This document shows positions 12,493 through 15,816 of a stretch of 15,816 bases of DNA, piece by piece; within the stretch, counting starts at the first letter, position 1, and each line of letters begins with the position of its first letter. The DNA comes from Burkholderiales bacterium. Lineage in GTDB: Bacteria > Pseudomonadota > Gammaproteobacteria > Burkholderiales > JAEUMW01. Below the pieces are notes generated by a model. It had not been told where the DNA came from. It saw nothing but the letters and a program-made list of their open reading frames with translations, and ran no database searches. Location of the stretch: the NCBI GenBank assembly GCA_016791285.1, contig JAEUMX010000313.1:1-15816 (forward strand), in the 5' to 3' direction. Made by a program: the position numbers and the translations under genes.

Positions 12493-13155
12493 TTACTTCT
12501 TCTCGGGTTCCTTCTCTTCCTTCTTCGCCACCAGCGGCACTTCCGTGGCAGTCGGGGCACCGGCTTCGGCCTCCTCCTCGACCGCGGCCCGCGGCAGGAC
12601 GCACGTGGCAACCACCGGGTCCTCGCCGCCTTGCGTGGCGATCGCCACCCCCGCCGGCAGCTTGAGCGCGGACAGGTGGACGGAATCGCCCGCATCGAGC
12701 TGCGCGAGATCCACTTCGATGAACGCCGGCAGGTTCTTCGGCAGGCACACCACCTCGAGGTCGTTCATGACGTGGCTCACGATGCCGCCGGCAAGCTTGA
12801 CGCCCGGCGCGATCTCGGCGTTCACGAAGTGCAGCGGCACCTTCACGTAGATTTCCTTGTCCTGGGCGACACGCTGGAAGTCGACGTGCAGGATCTCGGC
12901 GCGAAACGGATGCATCTGCACGTCCCGCAGGAGCACCGCCTGCTTCTTGCCGCTCACCGCCATGCTCAGGATCGACGCATGGAAGGCTTCGAGCTTGAGG
13001 TGCTGATACAGCGCATTGTGGTCGAGCTCGATCGCCATGGGCGCGGCCTCGCCGCCGTAGACGATGCCCGGAACCTTGCCGCCACGGCGCAGACGGCGGC
13101 TCGCACCCGTACCTTGCGCCGATCGCGGAAACGCGACGACTTCGATTGCTGCCAT
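12493..13155 (-). CDS. rplY: 50S ribosomal protein L25 / general stress protein Ctc
   Basis: The product is 220 residues, the long two-domain (Ctc/TL5) form. AGGAGA lies close before the ATG at 13155. Residues 1-92 are the L25 domain that binds 5S rRNA ([21 protein letters not shown], 15-35; [10 protein letters not shown], 73-82; I-L-H-V-D-F, 87-92). Residues about 97-190 are the C-terminal beta domain (K-V-P-L-H-F-V-N ... G-G-I-V-S-H). The tail from about 190 is rich in Glu, Ala and Lys and probably flexible. The gene follows prs by 69 bases on the same strand, a common betaproteobacterial pairing. A direct repeat CGCGGCTGG lies in that gap. Confidence 0.96.
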   Translation of the reverse strand: MAAIEVVAFPRSAQGTGASRRLRRGGKVPGIVYGGEAAPMAIELDHNALYQHLKLEAFHASILSMAVSGKKQAVLLRDVQMHPFRAEILHVDFQRVAQDKEIYVKVPLHFVNAEIAPGVKLAGGIVSHVMNDLEVVCLPKNLPAFIEVDLAQLDAGDSVHLSALKLPAGVAIATQGGEDPVVATCVLPRAAVEEEAEAGAPTATEVPLVAKKEEKEPEKK

Positions 13156-13224
13156 TTCACTCTCCTAGGTTGCGCACTCCGCCAGCCGCGACCAGCCGCG
13201 AGATGCAAGAAAAAAGTCGTCCGC

Positions 13225-14175
13225 TCACTCCATGAAGAGCGAGCTGACCGAATCCTCGTTGCTGATGCGAAGCATCGTCTCCGCGATGAGCTCCGCCGCC
13301 GACACGCAGCGGATGCGTTTGCAACGCCTGGCGTCGTCGCGCAGCGGAATGGTGTCGGTCACGACGAGCTGATCGAGCTTCGAGGCATCCACCCGCTCCA
13401 CGGCCCCTCCCGAAAGCACCGGGTGCGTGCAGTACGCGACGACCCGTTCGGCGCCGTTGTCCTTCAGCGCGCCCGCGGCTTCGCAGAGCGTGTTCGCCGT
13501 GTCCACGAGGTCGTCCATGATCACGCAGGTGCGCCCCTCGACATCGCCGATGATGTTCATGACGGTGGAAACGTTTGGTCGCGGACGCCGCTTGTCGATG
13601 ATCGCGAGATCGCTGTCCAGCCGCTTGGCCACTGCCCGTGCGCGCACCACGCCGCCGACGTCGGGCGACACCACGATCATGTTCGGATACTCGTGCTTCC
13701 ACAGGTCCGCGAGCAGGATCGGCGTGGCATAGACGTTGTCGACCGGGATGTCGAAGAAGCCCTGGATCTGATCGGAGTGCAGGTCCATCGTCAGCACCCG
13801 ATCCACGCCAACGGTGGTGAGCATGTTCGCCACCACCTTGGCCGTGATCGGCACGCGCGCCGATCGCGGCCGCCGGTCCTGCCGGGCATAGCCGAGATAC
13901 GGGATCGCCGCCGTGATGCGGCCGGCCGAAGCACGCTTCAACGCATCCACGATCACCAGCACTTCCATCAGATTGTCGTTCGTCGGCGCGCAGGTCGACT
14001 GCAGCACGAACACATCCTTCCCGCGGACGTTTTCCAGGATCTCCACCTGCACTTCGCCGTCGCTGAAGCGACCCACGTTCGCGCGCCCCAGGTTGATGTG
14101 CAGATGACGCACCACGTCCTCCGCGAGCTTCGGGTTCGCGTTGCCGGTGAACACCATCAGACTGTCGTAAGCCAT
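13225..14175 (-). CDS. prs: Ribose-phosphate pyrophosphokinase (PRPP synthetase)
   Basis: The product is 316 residues, typical class I length. It makes PRPP from ribose 5-phosphate and ATP for purine, pyrimidine, histidine, tryptophan and NAD synthesis. Visible motifs: F-S-D-G-E (37-41); R-Q-D-R-R-P-R (98-104); [11 protein letters not shown] (131-141) with the metal-binding His; the flexible loop K-R-R-P-R-P-N (195-201); and the PRPP-binding loop [13 protein letters not shown] (218-230) with D221, D222 and D225-T226. GGTGG precedes the ATG at 14175. It lies downstream of tRNA-Gln and upstream of rplY. Confidence 0.97.
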   Translation of the reverse strand: MAYDSLMVFTGNANPKLAEDVVRHLHINLGRANVGRFSDGEVQVEILENVRGKDVFVLQSTCAPTNDNLMEVLVIVDALKRASAGRITAAIPYLGYARQDRRPRSARVPITAKVVANMLTTVGVDRVLTMDLHSDQIQGFFDIPVDNVYATPILLADLWKHEYPNMIVVSPDVGGVVRARAVAKRLDSDLAIIDKRRPRPNVSTVMNIIGDVEGRTCVIMDDLVDTANTLCEAAGALKDNGAERVVAYCTHPVLSGGAVERVDASKLDQLVVTDTIPLRDDARRCKRIRCVSAAELIAETMLRISNEDSVSSLFME

Positions 14176-14287
14176 GCTCAGCCACCGGGCGGCAGGTGAA
14201 AGGAACGCGGCCAGCTTCGCGCGCCGATAGCGCCAGGCGACTCACCGCGGCCGGACGGGGTACGGCAGCGCCGCCTGGGACGTCGGG

Positions 14288-14359
14288 CTGGGGAGGTAGG
14301 GATCGAACCTACGAATGCCGGAATCAAAATCCGGTGCCTTACCACTTGGCGACTCCCCA
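14288..14359 (-). tRNA. tRNA-Gln (anticodon UUG)
   Basis: The 72-base gene on the minus strand runs from T1 (14359) to discriminator G73 (14288). The 7-bp acceptor stem TGGGGAG/CTCCCCA, anticodon arm CCGGA-TTTTGAT-TCCGG with UUG, and T arm GTAGG-TTCGATC-CCTAC are all present. The weak first U-A pair and G73 are hallmarks of tRNA-Gln. The 3' CCA is not encoded (the next bases are CCC) and must be added enzymatically. It starts only five bases after the ispE stop, so it is probably co-transcribed with ispE. Confidence 0.96.
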
Positions 14360-14364
14360 CTTGT

Positions 14365-15219
14365 TCACTCTGCAAGGCCGTGCAGGGGATGACGATCGAG
14401 ACCCTGCGCCACGAATCCGTTCATGCTCGCGGGCAGGACGCCGGCAACCCGCCGCGCCGCCGCCTCCGTCTCGAACTCCGCGAAGACGCAAGCCCCTGAA
14501 CCCGTCAGCGCGGCGAACCCCGCCTCGCGCGCCTCGCGACGCAACCAGTCGAGGTGCTCGGCAACTTCGGGATAGGTCCGACACACGACCGGCTCAAGGT
14601 CGTTGTGCCCCCGCACAACCGAAAAGGCCGTAATTGTGACGGGCGTCGAGTTTCGTGTCAAATCAGGATGTTCGAACACTTTCCGGGTCGCCACGGCGAG
14701 CGGTGGCACGAGCACGAGGTACCACGCGGGCGGCAGGCTGATCGGCTGGAGACGCTCGCCGATCCCCTCGCCGAACGCGCTCTCGCCAAAGATGAACACC
14801 GGCACGTCGGCACCCAGGCGCAGCCCGAGCTCGGCCAGATCGCGCCGCTTGAGACCCACCTCCCAGATGCGGTTCAAAGCCAGGAGCACCGTTGCGGCAT
14901 CGGAGCTGCCGCCCCCCAGTCCACCGCCCACGGGCAGCCGCTTCTGCACCCTGATCTCGACCCCGCGTCCGACCTGCGCTTCCTGCTGCAGCAACTGGGC
15001 GGCCTTGACGCAGATGTCCTCGTCCGCGGGGATGCCGAGCACGCTGTTCACGCGCCGGATGCGACCGTCCTGGCGCATGCGGAACCAGAGCACATCGCCG
15101 AAATCGATGAAGCGGAAGACCGTCTGCAGCAGGTGGTAGCCGTCGGCGCGGCGTCCCGTCACGCGCAGGAAGAGATTCAGTTTCCCCGGAGCGGGGTAGG
15201 TGACGAGGGATTCGTCCAT
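14365..15219 (-). CDS. ispE: 4-diphosphocytidyl-2-C-methyl-D-erythritol kinase
   Basis: The product is 284 residues from the ATG at 15219. A TTG five codons earlier (15234) is possible, and neither start has a clear ribosome site. It phosphorylates CDP-methylerythritol in the MEP route to isoprenoids. GHMP-kinase motifs are visible: Y-P-A-P-G-K-L-N-L-F-L (8-18) with the active-site Lys13; P-V-G-G-G-L-G-G-G-S-S-D-A-A (96-109), the phosphate loop; L-G-A-D-V-P-V-F-I (136-144) with the catalytic Asp; and A-L-T-G-S-G-A-C-V-F-A near the C-terminus. It stands between lolB and tRNA-Gln, its usual place in betaproteobacteria. Confidence 0.96.
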   Translation of the reverse strand: MDESLVTYPAPGKLNLFLRVTGRRADGYHLLQTVFRFIDFGDVLWFRMRQDGRIRRVNSVLGIPADEDICVKAAQLLQQEAQVGRGVEIRVQKRLPVGGGLGGGSSDAATVLLALNRIWEVGLKRRDLAELGLRLGADVPVFIFGESAFGEGIGERLQPISLPPAWYLVLVPPLAVATRKVFEHPDLTRNSTPVTITAFSVVRGHNDLEPVVCRTYPEVAEHLDWLRREAREAGFAALTGSGACVFAEFETEAAARRVAGVLPASMNGFVAQGLDRHPLHGLAE

Positions 15220-15311
15220 GGCGACGCCGCGCAAGAGTCGGAAGAATACGATACGCGACCACGCCGCGCTTTGAAATCGGGAACGCGCGCATCGTCGCGC
15301 GCCCGCGGCAG

Positions 15312-15816
15312 TCAGGGCTGCACCTCCCAGCGATCAACCGCCAGCCGGATCTGCAGGCTGCCGTATTCGAGATACATGAGCGCGGGCAGCGCTCCCCACT
15401 CGGTGTCGAGGTAGCGCCGAAACTCGATGTTCCAGCCGTCCTGGACGAGCCGCGTGAGCCGGCCGCTCCCAGCGTCGCGCTCGATGCGCGCAGGGTCCGG
15501 GTCCGGCGCGGGTCGACCGAGGATCCAGTGCTCGAGACCCGCCAGCGGCAAATCCCAACCGAGGGCAGCGCGCGTGAGCTCCTCTGCGGTGGCTGCCCGT
15601 CGTGGTGGATCGCGCCCGGTCACGAGCTCGACGCCGTCTTCGTCCCGCACCAGCATGGCGACGCTGCTGCCAAGCGGCGACGAGAACCAGATCTCGTCGG
15701 TTGCCGGCGCGTGCAGCCAGCGCAGGAGCCCCGACATGCCTTCGTCGCCGTGCTGGACCCCGATCCGGCCATCGAGCTCGAAGCGCACGCGATCGGGAGC
15801 GAACTGCGCCGGTGCC
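15312..15816 (-). CDS. lolB: Outer-membrane lipoprotein insertion protein LolB, partial (5' end outside window)
   Basis: The frame is open to the right edge, so the signal peptide and lipidated Cys are not in the window. The visible part reads F-x-L-D-G-R-I-G-V near its start, then an L-R-W-x-H ... D-E-I-W-F-S-S-P-L-G-S-S-V-A (strand-rich), a G-W-D-L-P-L-A-G-L-E-H-W-I-L-G-R-P-A-P segment, and a closing Q-D-G-W-N-I-E-F-R-R-Y ... L-P-A-L-M-Y-L-E-Y-G-S-L-Q-I-R-L-A-V-D-R-W. These match LolB: the G-W-x-(L/I)-P ... L-x-x-W-x-x-G region, and the Gln-x-G-W ... P-x-x-(L/I) end. LolB accepts lipoproteins from LolA and inserts them into the outer membrane. It is followed by ispE, as in most proteobacteria of this lineage. 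Confidence 0.9.
   Translation of the reverse strand, partial: APAQFAPDRVRFELDGRIGVQHGDEGMSGLLRWLHAPATDEIWFSSPLGSSVAMLVRDEDGVELVTGRDPPRRAATAEELTRAALGWDLPLAGLEHWILGRPAPDPDPARIERDAGSGRLTRLVQDGWNIEFRRYLDTEWGALPALMYLEYGSLQIRLAVDRWEVQP

Noticed and set aside
12337..14199. 620-codon plus-strand frame
   Set aside because: It is antisense to rplY and prs, both unmistakable, and its composition (many His, Arg, Asp) is typical of a reverse-strand shadow in GC-rich DNA.

Overview
The window suggests the GC-rich chromosome of a betaproteobacterium. The right third (about 10.7-15.8 kb, all on the minus strand) holds the conserved run lolB (cut by the window edge) - ispE - tRNA-Gln(UUG) - prs - rplY (Ctc-type L25) - pth - ychF. 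I recognise this order from betaproteobacteria, and every protein matches its family over its full length apart from the cut lolB.

A compact integrated element of about 7.26 kb (3446-10721) sits against the 3' end of ychF. It is bounded by a perfect 19-bp direct repeat: one copy is the last codons of ychF (10703-10721), the other lies at 3446-3464. Next to the ychF copy is a P4-type tyrosine integrase. A repeated TACCCGGT motif occurs near both ends (2 copies left, 3 right) and fits integrase arm sites. The interior carries an operon (AlpA-like regulator, small unknown protein, PrimPol-AAA+ helicase fusion), a lipoprotein lying between two oppositely oriented arrays of TGAAACC repeats, an HGGxSTG zinc-finger-like protein, and a plus-strand pair of secreted proteins (a Rap1a/Tai-type T6SS immunity protein and an unknown). 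No capsid, terminase, portal or conjugation genes are visible. It looks like a small satellite-type or integrative island that carries its own replication-initiation genes and depends on something else for transfer.

The left part (1-3445) is what followed ychF before insertion. It contains a partial VanZ-like gene at the edge, a small secreted protein with a surface-antigen-like C-terminus, a gene-free stretch with an AT-richer patch, and a 753-residue P-loop GTPase. The GTPase has an unusually long insert inside its G domain and a well-formed promoter framed by two tandem pairs of inverted GTTGTTCC half-sites. This gene looks like accessory cargo and may belong to an older insertion at the same locus.

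Working model (inference): the integrase recombines at the ychF 3' end and leaves the protein sequence unchanged, converting the stop from TAG to TAA. AlpA and the operators near 8.87-9.0 kb control the replication operon. The PrimPol-helicase acts on the TGAAACC arrays as an origin, by analogy with phage P4 alpha protein at ori and crr. The secreted and lipoprotein genes are cargo.
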